Of a stretch of 64,000 nucleotides of DNA, positions 35,264-43,146 are shown piece after piece. The stretch is from Chlorobium sp. (lineage in GTDB: Bacteria; Bacteroidota; Chlorobiia; Chlorobiales; Chlorobiaceae), in contig JANQMO010000033.1 in NCBI GenBank assembly GCA_028280025.1, positions 26,708 through 90,707 of the forward strand, in the 5' to 3' direction. A model generated the notes under the pieces. It saw only the letters and a program-made list of their open reading frames with translations. It did no database searches and had not been told where the DNA came from. Every line of letters begins with the position of its first letter. Position 1 is the first letter of the stretch. The position numbers and the translations under genes are program-made.

Positions 35264-35680
35264 AGAGGTTTCGTGATGGAGAAAAGGGGAGGCAAAAACC
35301 AGCAAACCAACGAAGACGGATATGAACACGGGATACAAAAAACCGAGACTTTCAGCGTTCAGCACAGAAAGAAAAATGCCGCTCAGGGAGATGAGTATCG
35401 CAGAGATCGCTGCTATAACGACGAAGTTTCTCTGGATCGCCGTTTTCTTCTCGTTACTGCTGACAATATCGGCAATGATACTGGCAATCGTCACGACGTT
35501 CAAGATGATCGAGAATAGTAGCGCCCAGGAAGTGATATCCATGTTCGACAAGTCGTATTTGATGGAATCCATTGCGTATCCGCTCATCCTCACACTTATA
35601 GCAATCAATGTGCTGCTCGCCCCTTGGGCGTATAAAGAATGAGGGTGTAAAAAAATGTACAAAAAGCTTGAAGAGGTTTC
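35256..35680. repeat. 17-bp direct repeats bounding a 391-bp inserted segment
   Basis: AAGCTTGAAGAGGTTTC is found at 35256-35272 and at 35664-35680. Both copies read KLEEVS and stop in one frame (TCGTGA, TCATAA), so they look like two copies of the same gene end. The segment between carries the membrane protein gene at 35322. Confidence 0.75.
35322..35642 (+). CDS. Possible two-helix membrane protein (strand uncertain)
   Basis: 106 residues with two hydrophobic helices (FLWIAVFFSLLLTISAMILAIV and IAYPLILTLIAINVLLAPW) joined by a polar loop; the ATG at 35376 (MPLREMSIAEI) is a likelier start than the first. The opposite strand also reads as a hydrophobic protein (177 codons, 35707-35174). I favour the plus strand because all neighbours run that way. 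Possible holin-like or exclusion gene, not recognised. Confidence 0.4.
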   Translation: MNTGYKKPRLSAFSTERKMPLREMSIAEIAAITTKFLWIAVFFSLLLTISAMILAIVTTFKMIENSSAQEVISMFDKSYLMESIAYPLILTLIAINVLLAPWAYKE

Positions 35681-35706
35681 ATAACGCAAAACAGGAGGAC
35701 TGATCA

Positions 35707-35955
35707 ATGAACACAGAGACTACAGCAGCAAGCCCGCAGTTGAGGTTTTACCGTCTCAAAGAGGTGATCGGCGACAGGAAAAAGGGGATTCCGGGCATTA
35801 TCCCGGTGTCGCGTTCGGCCTGGTACGCCGGCATCAAGGAAGGGATTTACCCGAAACCGGTCAAACTGTCGGAACGGACGTCGGCTTGGCGGTCGACGGA
35901 TATCGATGAGCTTGTGAAGCGGTTGTTCAACGAGAGTCAACCTGTGGAGGGTTAG
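35707..35955 (+). CDS. AlpA-family helix-turn-helix protein
   Basis: 82 residues. LRFYRLKEVIGDRKKGIPGIIPVSRSAWYAGIKEGIYPKPVKLSERTSAWRSTDIDELVKRL follows the AlpA/phage excisionase consensus (xxYxGI-x-x-G-x-xPxPxKLxxRxxxW). AGGAGG lies 9 nt upstream of the ATG. Members activate integrase genes or act in excision; either would suit here because no other Xis is seen. Confidence 0.88.
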   Translation: MNTETTAASPQLRFYRLKEVIGDRKKGIPGIIPVSRSAWYAGIKEGIYPKPVKLSERTSAWRSTDIDELVKRLFNESQPVEG

Positions 35956-35957
35956 CC

Positions 35958-36158
35958 ATGACCATCATTCTTCAGAAAGGGGATGAACTGACTCATGTTG
36001 TGATGCAGGACGGTTCAATAATTCCACGGGAATCCATGCGTGAGTACAGGCTTTCCGACGGGCGGATCGCTCTGGATTGCGGAGAGTGTAACGAGCGGGC
36101 GGCCGCTGCCAGGTTCGCGGTCGATGCCGATGGCATAATCAGCGAGTGGGGGGCGTGA
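35958..36158 (+). CDS. Small hypothetical phage protein
   Basis: 66 residues, acidic and beta-rich, with one CxxC-like pair (LDCGECNERAA). GGAGG 7-9 nt upstream; 2 bases after the AlpA gene. Family not recognised. Confidence 0.6.
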   Translation: MTIILQKGDELTHVVMQDGSIIPRESMREYRLSDGRIALDCGECNERAAAARFAVDADGIISEWGA

Positions 36159-36159
36159 G

Positions 36160-36345
36160 ATGTGTATCAAATCATTGACAGCGTTTGCAGCATTCTCGGT
36201 CATTGGCCTGGGATGCGGAATCGAGTTTCTGCATGCCCTTGCATTCGGGGTGCTCATATCCGGGGGGCTGAGTGTCACTGCCGTCATGGGGCGCACGAAA
36301 ACGTTTCCGAGAGACTACAAACAGGATAATCCAGACGGCAGCTGA
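36160..36345 (+). CDS. Small membrane protein
   Basis: 61 residues; two short hydrophobic helices (LTAFAAFSVIGLGCGIEF and LAFGVLISGGLSVTAVM) and a polar tail. Starts 1 base after the previous stop. Function unknown. Confidence 0.5.
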   Translation: MCIKSLTAFAAFSVIGLGCGIEFLHALAFGVLISGGLSVTAVMGRTKTFPRDYKQDNPDGS

Positions 36346-36358
36346 TCGCAGCCAAGGC

Positions 36359-36462
36359 CTTGCCGTAGGGGAACCGGCAAACCCGCGGGGCTCATATCCC
36401 CGGTGAAGGGTGCCGATCAGCAGGCGGCATCCTTTGTGAGAGTTCGAATCTCTCCGGCAGGG
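36359..36462 (+). tRNA. Class II tRNA-like gene, anticodon CAT, 35-nt variable region
   Basis: A full cloverleaf can be drawn. Acceptor CTTGCCG / CGGCAGG (36359-36365 with 36455-36461; pairing extends two more base pairs outward); T8, A9; D stem GGG/CCC with loop GAACCGGCAAA holding A14, GG (18, 19) and A21, the pattern of tRNA-Leu; anticodon stem CGGGG/CCCCG with loop CTCATAT (T33, CAT at 34-36, A37); T stem GAGAG/CTCTC with loop TTCGAAT. The variable region (36403-36437) forms a 9-bp stem AAGGGTGCC/GGCATCCTT. Discriminator G; CCA not encoded. CAT tRNAs (Met, fMet, Ile2) are normally class I, so the long arm is odd. Confidence 0.75.
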
Positions 36463-36499
36463 CAAAGTTTTTAAGGGTAACGGAGATGAGGGGGTGTGC

Positions 36500-36700
36500 A
36501 TGAGTGACAAAAGGGATGTTATTGAGCGGCCGCAGACATGTCGGGGCTGTGAGTTTTACAAGCCGGACTGGGGCATTTGGTGCGCTAATGGCTGGTCGCG
36601 GGACGGGAGCAGCGGACACTGCATGTTGGAGCCTATCCCCGTACCACGCGATGCGGGGGATATCGCTTGCCGGTATGGTTTACCGAAGAACCCTTTATGA
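36500..36700 (+). CDS. Small cysteine-rich phage protein
   Basis: 66 residues from the ATG at 36500 (preceded by GAGGGGG; a GTG at 36494 is also in frame). Cys pattern CRGCEFYKPDWGIWCANGW...HC...ACRYG suggests a zinc-binding fold. Family not recognised. Confidence 0.55.
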   Translation: MSDKRDVIERPQTCRGCEFYKPDWGIWCANGWSRDGSSGHCMLEPIPVPRDAGDIACRYGLPKNPL

Positions 36701-36716
36701 CGAGTGGAGGTATGCT

Positions 36717-36926
36717 ATGGGATTTTTCGCCGAATATCATAATGCGGATGAAATCATGTGTTCCTGCGGGAACGCTGAACCGGTCGAGGAGACGGAAATC
36801 GTCGGCAAGTTCGTCTATTACTTCTGCAAGTGCCCGGTGTGCGGGGTTGAGTCTGACCGGTCATTGATTCAAGGGGAAGCTATCGAGCTGTGGAAAGATA
36901 AAATGCTTTGTGAGGATTTACCGTGA
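36717..36926 (+). CDS. Small zinc-ribbon protein
   Basis: 69 residues; GGAGG six bases before the ATG fixes the start. Two Cys pairs, CSCGNAEPV and CKCPVCGVESD, separated by about 20 residues, are a zinc ribbon of the Lar-like kind (restriction-alleviation proteins have this look). That function is only a guess. Confidence 0.65.
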   Translation: MGFFAEYHNADEIMCSCGNAEPVEETEIVGKFVYYFCKCPVCGVESDRSLIQGEAIELWKDKMLCEDLP

Positions 36927-36940
36927 AAATTGGAGTGGTA

Positions 36941-37303
36941 ATGGAACAAACAATCGGACTGATCGGGTACGGCGCTGCGGGAATGGTTGTTTTCCTTACG
37001 CTTTGGGTAGCTATCGAGGAGCATATCAAGAATAAACGAGCATGGATTGATAGCCTCCCTCATCATCCCGATCAGCATGCCAAGGATGATAAAGAAATCA
37101 ACATAAAAGAGATTGTTTCAGCATGGCTTCTGCAGAATGATTGTGACGGGTTATGCAATCCTGAAATCGAATGCGGGTGCGGACTGGATAACCTGATGCC
37201 TTGTGAATTCCCAGACGAAAAACACTGTGTTCCGGCCGTTGAACGTGACGGGGCGTTTGTGATGCATCACATAGATAACACTGATAATGGTACACGAGCT
37301 TAA
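36941..37303 (+). CDS. Membrane-anchored small protein with Cys cluster
   Basis: 120 residues from ATG 36941 (GGAG 7 nt upstream; a GTG at 36923 overlaps the previous stop). One TM helix (IGLIGYGAAGMVVFLTLWVAI) then a soluble part with DCDGLCNPEIECGCGLDNLMPC. Six Cys in that run could hold zinc or a cluster. No family recognised. Confidence 0.5.
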   Translation: MEQTIGLIGYGAAGMVVFLTLWVAIEEHIKNKRAWIDSLPHHPDQHAKDDKEINIKEIVSAWLLQNDCDGLCNPEIECGCGLDNLMPCEFPDEKHCVPAVERDGAFVMHHIDNTDNGTRA

Positions 37304-37526
37304 AATCGAGGCACCTTATTTCGAGGCGGTTCTACGTGGTGAGAAGAAGTTTGAAATCCGTAAGAACGACAGAGGATTTCAGAAAGGCGATATCGTTGTT
37401 TTGAAGGAGCTGTCACCCAAGCCTCCCGAGCGTTTTACCGGAAGGGCAGTGGAAGTTGAGATTACATACGTCACCGGCTTTATGCAGAAAGAGAACTGGG
37501 TTGTCTTTGCTCTTAAACCGCTTTGA
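37287..37526 (+). CDS. DUF3850 / ASCH-like protein
   Basis: 79 residues: HELKIEAPYFEAVLRGEKKFEIRKNDRGFQKGDIVVLKE and VEVEITYVTGF, the DUF3850 pattern, a PUA-like RNA-binding fold found in many phages. Overlaps the previous gene by 17 bases. Confidence 0.8.
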   Translation: MVHELKIEAPYFEAVLRGEKKFEIRKNDRGFQKGDIVVLKELSPKPPERFTGRAVEVEITYVTGFMQKENWVVFALKPL

Positions 37527-37625
37527 GGAGAATACAAGTGAACAGTCCAACATTCAATTTTCTATTAATCGTTCGTGTCCCGTGCGGCAGAGTTGCGATA
37601 CTTTGTCGGCGTGTTTTGAATTGAT

Positions 37626-38285
37626 ATGAGCACGATCAACCTGCATAACGCGGACTGCATGGAGTTCATGCGCAACACACCAGACAAGGCGTATGGTCTG
37701 GCGATTGTTGATCCGCCGTATGGGATAGGTGATACATGGAGTAAGAACAGAAGTGATCGCTTTTATCACAAAGGAAAAATGCACTCGTATCAAAACGAGT
37801 CGTCTCCTGAAGATGATTATTTCGCAGAACTACAAAGGGTGAGTGAGAACCAGATTATATGGGGTGGTAATTATTTCACAAAGAGACTTTTGCCGTCAAA
37901 TGCCTGGATAATCTGGAATAAAGGACGGAATGCAGATGTGACGTATATGAGCGAAGCGGAACTTGCATGGACGTCATTTAAAAAGGTTTTGCGCATAGCA
38001 GACTTTCTGTGGGATGGTGCAAGGAAGTGTGAGAATGTGGATAAATACCATCCCCATCAAAAACCTGTCGCTCTGTACAAATGGCTGTTGAAGAACTATG
38101 CAAAACCAGGGGATAAAATCCTCGACACACACGGCGGCAGCATGAGTATTGCCATTGCCTGTTACGATATGGGGTTTGACCTCGATCTGTGCGAGATCGA
38201 TGAGAAATATTTTGCGGCCGGGAAAGCGAGAGTTGAACGGCACATCGCACAATGCAGGTTTTTTGAGCCAGGAGCAATGACATGA
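37626..38285 (+). CDS. DNA N6-adenine/N4-cytosine methyltransferase
   Basis: 219 residues. Catalytic motif IV is VDPPYGIG (near residue 29) and the SAM motif comes later (KILDTHGGSMSIAIACYDMGFDLDLCEID), the order of the beta class; the target-recognition part lies between them. HPHQKPVALY precedes the SAM motif as usual. It is a lone phage methylase with no nuclease beside it, so it likely protects phage DNA or controls packaging/transcription. Confidence 0.9.
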   Translation: MSTINLHNADCMEFMRNTPDKAYGLAIVDPPYGIGDTWSKNRSDRFYHKGKMHSYQNESSPEDDYFAELQRVSENQIIWGGNYFTKRLLPSNAWIIWNKGRNADVTYMSEAELAWTSFKKVLRIADFLWDGARKCENVDKYHPHQKPVALYKWLLKNYAKPGDKILDTHGGSMSIAIACYDMGFDLDLCEIDEKYFAAGKARVERHIAQCRFFEPGAMT

Positions 38286-38503
38286 GGCAGTTATCAATCG
38301 ATAAAGCCATGAGCTACGCTGAGTTATCGAAAGAAATAGATGTTGCGGAACAAAAAGCATGGGATTCCCTGGCTCGATATAAGTTCCATATGTTCGGATA
38401 CTGGGCAGCTATATGGGTGCACCTTAACCGGATTTCCGGTGAAAATCGCCCTAATCCGTTTCGTGATGCTGTTTCACTCGCCAAAAGTAAAAAACAACAG
38501 TAA
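38282..38503 (+). CDS. Small hypothetical protein
   Basis: 73 residues, helical (AMSYAELSKEIDVAEQKAWDSLARYKFHMFGYWAAIWVHLNR). Overlaps the methylase stop by 4 bases (ATGA). Function unknown. Confidence 0.55.
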   Translation: MRQLSIDKAMSYAELSKEIDVAEQKAWDSLARYKFHMFGYWAAIWVHLNRISGENRPNPFRDAVSLAKSKKQQ

Positions 38504-38508
38504 CCCTC

Positions 38509-38904
38509 ATGGCAGATATACCGAAAGACCCAACACACCCGAAAACACGTAAGTATGTGTACGGAAAGTATGGCGGCAGGTGCGCGTATTGTGGAGAGGA
38601 AATATCCTATAAAGAGCTTGTTATTGACCACTTTGAGCCTAAAAACAGAGGCATGAAAAGTACTCGAAACAAAAGGATTAATGATGTATCCAATTTGATG
38701 CCTTCGTGTAACACGTGCAATGCTTTAAAAGCAAATCTAACTATTGAGCAATTTAGGGAGCAGATTAAAGGGAAGGTGGAATATTCTTTTGTGAACTGGC
38801 CGTCATTTAAGGTTTTGGTTAAGTATGGTCTTATCAACATTAATCCAGGTGTTGAGATTGTTTTTCACTATGAAAAAAACCAACCGGAACACGGAGGGTT
38901 TTAA
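38509..38904 (+). CDS. HNH endonuclease
   Basis: 131 residues. RCAYCGEEISYKELVIDHFEPKNRG and INDVSNLMPSCNTCNALKANL give an HNH fold with two CxxC pairs and a DH catalytic step. Phage HNH genes near terminase can assist packaging, but this one is 2.3 kb upstream and could be a homing or free-standing nuclease. Confidence 0.85.
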   Translation: MADIPKDPTHPKTRKYVYGKYGGRCAYCGEEISYKELVIDHFEPKNRGMKSTRNKRINDVSNLMPSCNTCNALKANLTIEQFREQIKGKVEYSFVNWPSFKVLVKYGLININPGVEIVFHYEKNQPEHGGF

Positions 38905-39911
38905 TGGCCAGACCGACGAAACAAGGCATTGATTTCTTCAGCCTCGACTGTGAGCCGGAGGCGAAGCTTGAACTCTTTATTGCAGAAAACGGTGCGGAAG
39001 GGTTTGGTATTCTGGTGATGCTTTGGCAGATGATTTACAAGGGGGACGGATACTACATTCACTATGATGAGGATCTGGTCTGGCTCATCCGTAAAGAGTC
39101 GTTATCGCAGGCGGAAACCATAGTTTCCGTCATCGAAAATGCGATAAAACGCAATCTTTTTGATAAGACGCTCTACGACGAGCAAAAAATTCTCACCTCG
39201 ACGGGGATTCAAAAGCGGTATTTCAGTGCGGCGAAGAAAAAGAAGGAAATTTTCGCCGTTGCGGACTATCTGCTCATCGATGTTTCCGATAACAATAACC
39301 TTGTTTATTCCGGTGAAAACCCCGTTTCCTCAGACGAAAATGGAGAGGAAAAGGTTTCCGCGGGAAAAACCCCGGTTTCCGGCGGCGGAAATGCCACAAA
39401 GGAAAAGGAAAAGGTAAAGGAAGAGGAAGAATCTTCTCCCTGTGACATGCCGTCGCGGGAGCCGGAAAGCAAGAAATCCCTACCGAAAAACTTCCTGGAG
39501 TCGGAGTGCAAGGACGAAGCTTTCGAGTTCGCCGACTGGTTCCGGACCATTGCACCCGAGAGCGTGAAGTTCGACCGGGACAAATGGGCGCTGGTATGGT
39601 ATCACCTTCGGGAAACTGACGGCCGGTTGGATAAGGAGGAGATACTCAGGGCGATACAGTGGGCGCGCGGCGATCCTTTCTGGTCGAGCAACTTTCACAG
39701 CCCGTTGAAGCTGCGGAAACGCAATGACGACGGGGTGATGTACATCGATCTGTTCATCGAGAAAATGAAGCAACCTAAACGGCGGAACAATGCAGCAGAC
39801 TCTACACAAAACGGCAACCCACACGCAAAGGCGAACGCTGCAGCAATCAAGGCTCTGCAGCGAGGCGATTTTGCAGAAAGCCCTGCGGGTGCTGGTAACC
39901 GGTCAGGCTGA
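38904..39911 (+). CDS. DUF4373-domain phage replication-type protein
   Basis: 335 residues. The start ARPTKQGIDFFSLDCEPEAKLELFIAENGAEGFGILVMLWQMIYKGDGYYIHYDEDLVWLI is the DUF4373 (Lin1244/Lin1753) winged-helix-like domain. A Lys/Glu-rich linker (KEKEKVKEEEES) follows, then a second helical domain with FADWFRTIAPE. Such proteins act as replisome organisers or primosome loaders in phages. GGAGGG before the ATG, which overlaps the previous stop. Confidence 0.8.
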   Translation: MARPTKQGIDFFSLDCEPEAKLELFIAENGAEGFGILVMLWQMIYKGDGYYIHYDEDLVWLIRKESLSQAETIVSVIENAIKRNLFDKTLYDEQKILTSTGIQKRYFSAAKKKKEIFAVADYLLIDVSDNNNLVYSGENPVSSDENGEEKVSAGKTPVSGGGNATKEKEKVKEEEESSPCDMPSREPESKKSLPKNFLESECKDEAFEFADWFRTIAPESVKFDRDKWALVWYHLRETDGRLDKEEILRAIQWARGDPFWSSNFHSPLKLRKRNDDGVMYIDLFIEKMKQPKRRNNAADSTQNGNPHAKANAAAIKALQRGDFAESPAGAGNRSG

Positions 39912-40380
39912 GGATGAGGAGCAGAAGCGTAAGGCTGCGGAATGGGCGCTGCAGATCGCAAGTCCCGAACTGATCGTCGAGATGGTCAAGAAGATGCAGG
40001 AAATGAAGGGACGTTTTTATACCGAGATTGCCGAGCGTTTGTATGGTCGAGACCTGGACGAGGAGCAGCTGACGCGTGTTGAGCGATCGATCTGCGAGAT
40101 GATGCAGGCCAAGCGGATGACGTTGGCAGTCCTCGCCGAGTGGTACAAACTCGCGCTTGAGACGGTATTCGACGGTGATCGGTTCACGCCGCTGCCGGAT
40201 TACACCGATTGCATTCAACTGGTGTATCAGGCTCGTGATGCAACGCAACTACTGAGACAGAAAGCCGGGGACATTCTGGCGCATGCCCCGCTTGCAGAGG
40301 AAACCAGGCAGGTAGAAACACGAGTCACGACAAAGACGCTGCCCGAACTGTTCAAAGAACTCAAATTGAAGCTCGAATGA
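39790..40380 (+). CDS. Hypothetical phage protein overlapping the DUF4373 gene
   Basis: 196 residues, helical (EEQKRKAAEWALQIASPELIVEMVKKMQEMKGRFYTEIAERLYG). The first ATG overlaps the upstream gene by 122 bases, and the leader there is Gln/Thr/Arg-rich, so a later GTG (near 39888) may be the real start. Possibly a terminase-associated or DUF3486-like small protein; not recognised with confidence. Confidence 0.6.
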   Translation: MQQTLHKTATHTQRRTLQQSRLCSEAILQKALRVLVTGQAEDEEQKRKAAEWALQIASPELIVEMVKKMQEMKGRFYTEIAERLYGRDLDEEQLTRVERSICEMMQAKRMTLAVLAEWYKLALETVFDGDRFTPLPDYTDCIQLVYQARDATQLLRQKAGDILAHAPLAEETRQVETRVTTKTLPELFKELKLKLE

Positions 40381-40595
40381 AGAAAGACAAGATCATGAGC
40401 ATGAGCAGTGAAGAGCTGAGGGCGCTTGCCATAGAGCAGCAGCGCAAGATCGAGCGGCTCTACAAGGCCCAGGTGAACCTCAAGCGCACGGTAGAAGCTA
40501 AGCAGGCAGTTATTGTGCATCTGCAGAACAACAGCGTGTGCCACATTGTCGACGCAGTCAAGCGGCTTATACCACTGAAACAGAACGGGCAATGA
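40377..40595 (+). CDS. Small coiled-coil protein
   Basis: 72 residues; ATGA overlap with the gene before. A heptad-rich helix (SSEELRALAIEQQRKIERLYKAQVNLKRTVEAKQAVIVHLQ). Family not recognised. Confidence 0.55.
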   Translation: MKKDKIMSMSSEELRALAIEQQRKIERLYKAQVNLKRTVEAKQAVIVHLQNNSVCHIVDAVKRLIPLKQNGQ

Positions 40596-40733
40596 GGAGT
40601 TATCGACAAAAAGATCACGGGTCCTTCCTGGAGCGTCCGGCTGTGATTGGTTTCGTGATGGCGGGATTTTTTTAGCCTGAGATGAAAAAAATATGCGTTT
40701 CGCTTTCGCATGCAATTTATGTAAGTGATTGAA

Positions 40734-41282
40734 ATGAATGACGTTGCAAATCATAAGCTGTTTCCTTTCAAGGAGGATTATTCGATAAAAAGGGTATCGA
40801 CAGAGGAGTTATCGGCCCTGATGGGCATTACACCTCGAAGGATACAGCAGCTTGAGAACGAGTTACCGTCTTTTCGGGAGGCGAATGTCGGCAGGGGGAT
40901 GTGGATCTGCGCCAGGGCGATACAGGCTTACATCAAGTACCGTTTACAGGGAGCGAAGACCGAACCGCCGGACGAGAAGGAAAATGCACAGGACAAGCTC
41001 GCGAGGATCAAAGCGGAAAGGGAGGAGCTGCGCCTGAAAGAGGATCAGGGCAAGCTGGTTCAGGTTGATCTTGTGCATTCGGTCTACAAGGAGATCATGC
41101 TTAACGTCAAAACACAGATCCTCATGCTTTCCCGTCGGTTGGCGACCATGAAAATGCCGTCGACATTACGGGAGAAAGAGGCAATGATCAGCGGAGAGAT
41201 AGAAAAAGCTTTACAGGAAATATCGGACAATGGACACCTTAACGGTTGGGAAAGTCAGGAAGAAGGCGAAGACGCTTTATAA
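40734..41282 (+). CDS. Terminase small subunit (Nu1-like)
   Basis: About 182 residues; ATG 40734 or GTG 40725. The N-terminus (STEELSALMGITPRRIQQLENELPSFREANVGRGMW) is a winged helix of the Nu1/MerR kind that would bind cos or pac DNA. The C-terminal half is helical (DKLARIKAEREELRLKEDQGKL). Overlaps the large subunit by 53 bases, as in lambda, where small and large subunits cut and package DNA together. Confidence 0.82.
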   Translation: MNDVANHKLFPFKEDYSIKRVSTEELSALMGITPRRIQQLENELPSFREANVGRGMWICARAIQAYIKYRLQGAKTEPPDEKENAQDKLARIKAEREELRLKEDQGKLVQVDLVHSVYKEIMLNVKTQILMLSRRLATMKMPSTLREKEAMISGEIEKALQEISDNGHLNGWESQEEGEDAL

Positions 41283-43146
41283 GGTGCTTGCTCCACCACC
41301 ACGGGAAACCATCTCGGAGTGGACCGACAAGCACCGCTATACCGACGACGGCAAGTATTACGTCGATACGGCCGCTTATCAGCGGGGCCCGATGGATGCA
41401 TTGAGCGATCCGATGGTTGAAGAGGTTGTGATGATGACTTCGGCCCAGATCGGCAAGACCGAGATCATTCTCAACATGATCGGACGTTATACTCATCGTG
41501 AGCCGTGTCATATCATGTGGTTATTACCGTCGCTGACGATGGCCAAGCAGGTGACGAAGTCGAGGCTCGAACCGATGTTCGATGTGACGCCGGCATTGCG
41601 TGGCATCCTTGCAGACAAGCGTATGAGGGACGGGAGAAACAGTCTCGACTTCAAGAAGTTTCCCGGCGGGTTCCTGATTATGGCCGGAGCGAACAGCCCG
41701 GTTTCCTTGTCATCGTGGCCGATACGGATCTTGCTCGGCGACGAGATCGACAGGTGGGGGAAACTGATCAAGGCGGAGGGAGATATTCTGATGCTTGCTC
41801 GCAAGCGTACCACGAGTTACGCCCGCAACAAAAAGATTTTTCTTGTCAGCACGCCGACCGAGAAGGGGGAATCGCGCATCGAGCCGGCGTACAGGGAAAC
41901 CAACCAGCAGCAGTACTGGGTGCCGTGTCCGCATTGCGGTGGGTTTCAGACACTCAAGTTCATGAACCTGAAGTTCGAGTACGACAGGGAGGCCATCAAG
42001 GGACTGACAGAGGGAGCAGACGAGGCAGAGGAGTTCGAGTGGAAGAGGAAAGCGATCGCGGAGCACATTCACGCCTGGTTTGTCTGTGAGCATTGCGGGT
42101 CGGTGATCGAGCACGATGACAAGTACGATATGGTGCTGTCAGGGGAGTGGCGGGCAAAGTTTCCGAAAATCGTCAAACGGCAGGGTTTTCATATCTGGCA
42201 GGCTTACAGTCCCTTCGTCACTTGGGCGGAGACAGCGGCCGAGTTTCTCTATGCTACCGGCTACCCTGATCGGATGCGGGTGTTTACCAATACCGTGCTG
42301 GGTGAACTGTTCGAAGAGAAGGGGCAACGATTGGAGGACGCGCCGCTCATGGAACGGCGGGAACAGTATCCGAAGAAGCTGCCTGAGAACATCGAGGTGG
42401 TGACGGTCGGTGTCGACGTGCAGGGCGACCGGCTTGAATGCGAGATCATCGGCTGGGCAGCTGACGGGGAGAACTGGAGCCTCGATTACCGGGTCTTGTG
42501 GGGGAATACCCAGCTGCTTGAGACCTACGAGCAGCTTGAGTATGTCTGGGAACTGGAGTGGAAACGCCAGGACGGAGCGTTGCTCACTGTCGACGCGCTC
42601 GGCATCGATGTGGGGTACAATCCTTCGGAGAAGGGCAACACCGAGAACGTCGATTCAAACGTGATCTATGACTGGGTCGAGTCTGCTTCGAAGCTGCAAA
42701 GGGTGTTTGCCGTCAAGGGTAGTTCGACTCGTGTCGAGGGTGTCGTGAAGTGGACTCGCGCCGGAAAACGGCGGTTGAAACTGTGGCTTATCGACGGCGA
42801 GCAGGTAAAAGATGTCGTGCTGAAGCGTTTGATGATCGATCCAGGCAATCCCGGTAGCTCTCATTTTCCGCTGCATTACGAGAAACCGTATTTCATGATG
42901 TTGACGGCGGAAGAGAAGAAGCTCAAGGCAGCTCGGCGCGTCTGGATCAAGGTGCGGGAGCGGAATGAAGCGGTCGATACCCGGCAGTATGCCTATGCGT
43001 CCATGCTGATCCTGAAGCCGAAATGGGGGTACATCAAGCGACGCATAGTTGAGCGGGAAGTGCAGGAGGATCCGGGTGAAGAGGGAGTGGTGAAAGAGAA
43101 GAAGCGGCTCAGGGTTAAGAAACGGTTAAAAATGGGACGCAGGTAA
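41230..43146 (+). CDS. Terminase large subunit (lambda GpA family)
   Basis: 638 residues. PPPRETISEWTDKHR start, Walker A-like MTSAQIGKTEIILNM (GpA uses a deviant form), Walker B LLGDEIDRWG, and the ATP-coupling STPTEKGESRI. The nuclease domain holds VVTVGVDVQGDRLECEIIGW (Asp ligand) and later acidic residues. It drives ATP-dependent DNA packaging into the prohead and makes the cut. Strongest single proof of a lambda-like phage. Confidence 0.95.
   Translation: MDTLTVGKVRKKAKTLYKVLAPPPRETISEWTDKHRYTDDGKYYVDTAAYQRGPMDALSDPMVEEVVMMTSAQIGKTEIILNMIGRYTHREPCHIMWLLPSLTMAKQVTKSRLEPMFDVTPALRGILADKRMRDGRNSLDFKKFPGGFLIMAGANSPVSLSSWPIRILLGDEIDRWGKLIKAEGDILMLARKRTTSYARNKKIFLVSTPTEKGESRIEPAYRETNQQQYWVPCPHCGGFQTLKFMNLKFEYDREAIKGLTEGADEAEEFEWKRKAIAEHIHAWFVCEHCGSVIEHDDKYDMVLSGEWRAKFPKIVKRQGFHIWQAYSPFVTWAETAAEFLYATGYPDRMRVFTNTVLGELFEEKGQRLEDAPLMERREQYPKKLPENIEVVTVGVDVQGDRLECEIIGWAADGENWSLDYRVLWGNTQLLETYEQLEYVWELEWKRQDGALLTVDALGIDVGYNPSEKGNTENVDSNVIYDWVESASKLQRVFAVKGSSTRVEGVVKWTRAGKRRLKLWLIDGEQVKDVVLKRLMIDPGNPGSSHFPLHYEKPYFMMLTAEEKKLKAARRVWIKVRERNEAVDTRQYAYASMLILKPKWGYIKRRIVEREVQEDPGEEGVVKEKKRLRVKKRLKMGRR

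Noticed and set aside
36172..36619. Minus-strand frames over the tRNA-like gene
   Set aside because: No coding character, and they cross a region where base pairing explains the sequence.
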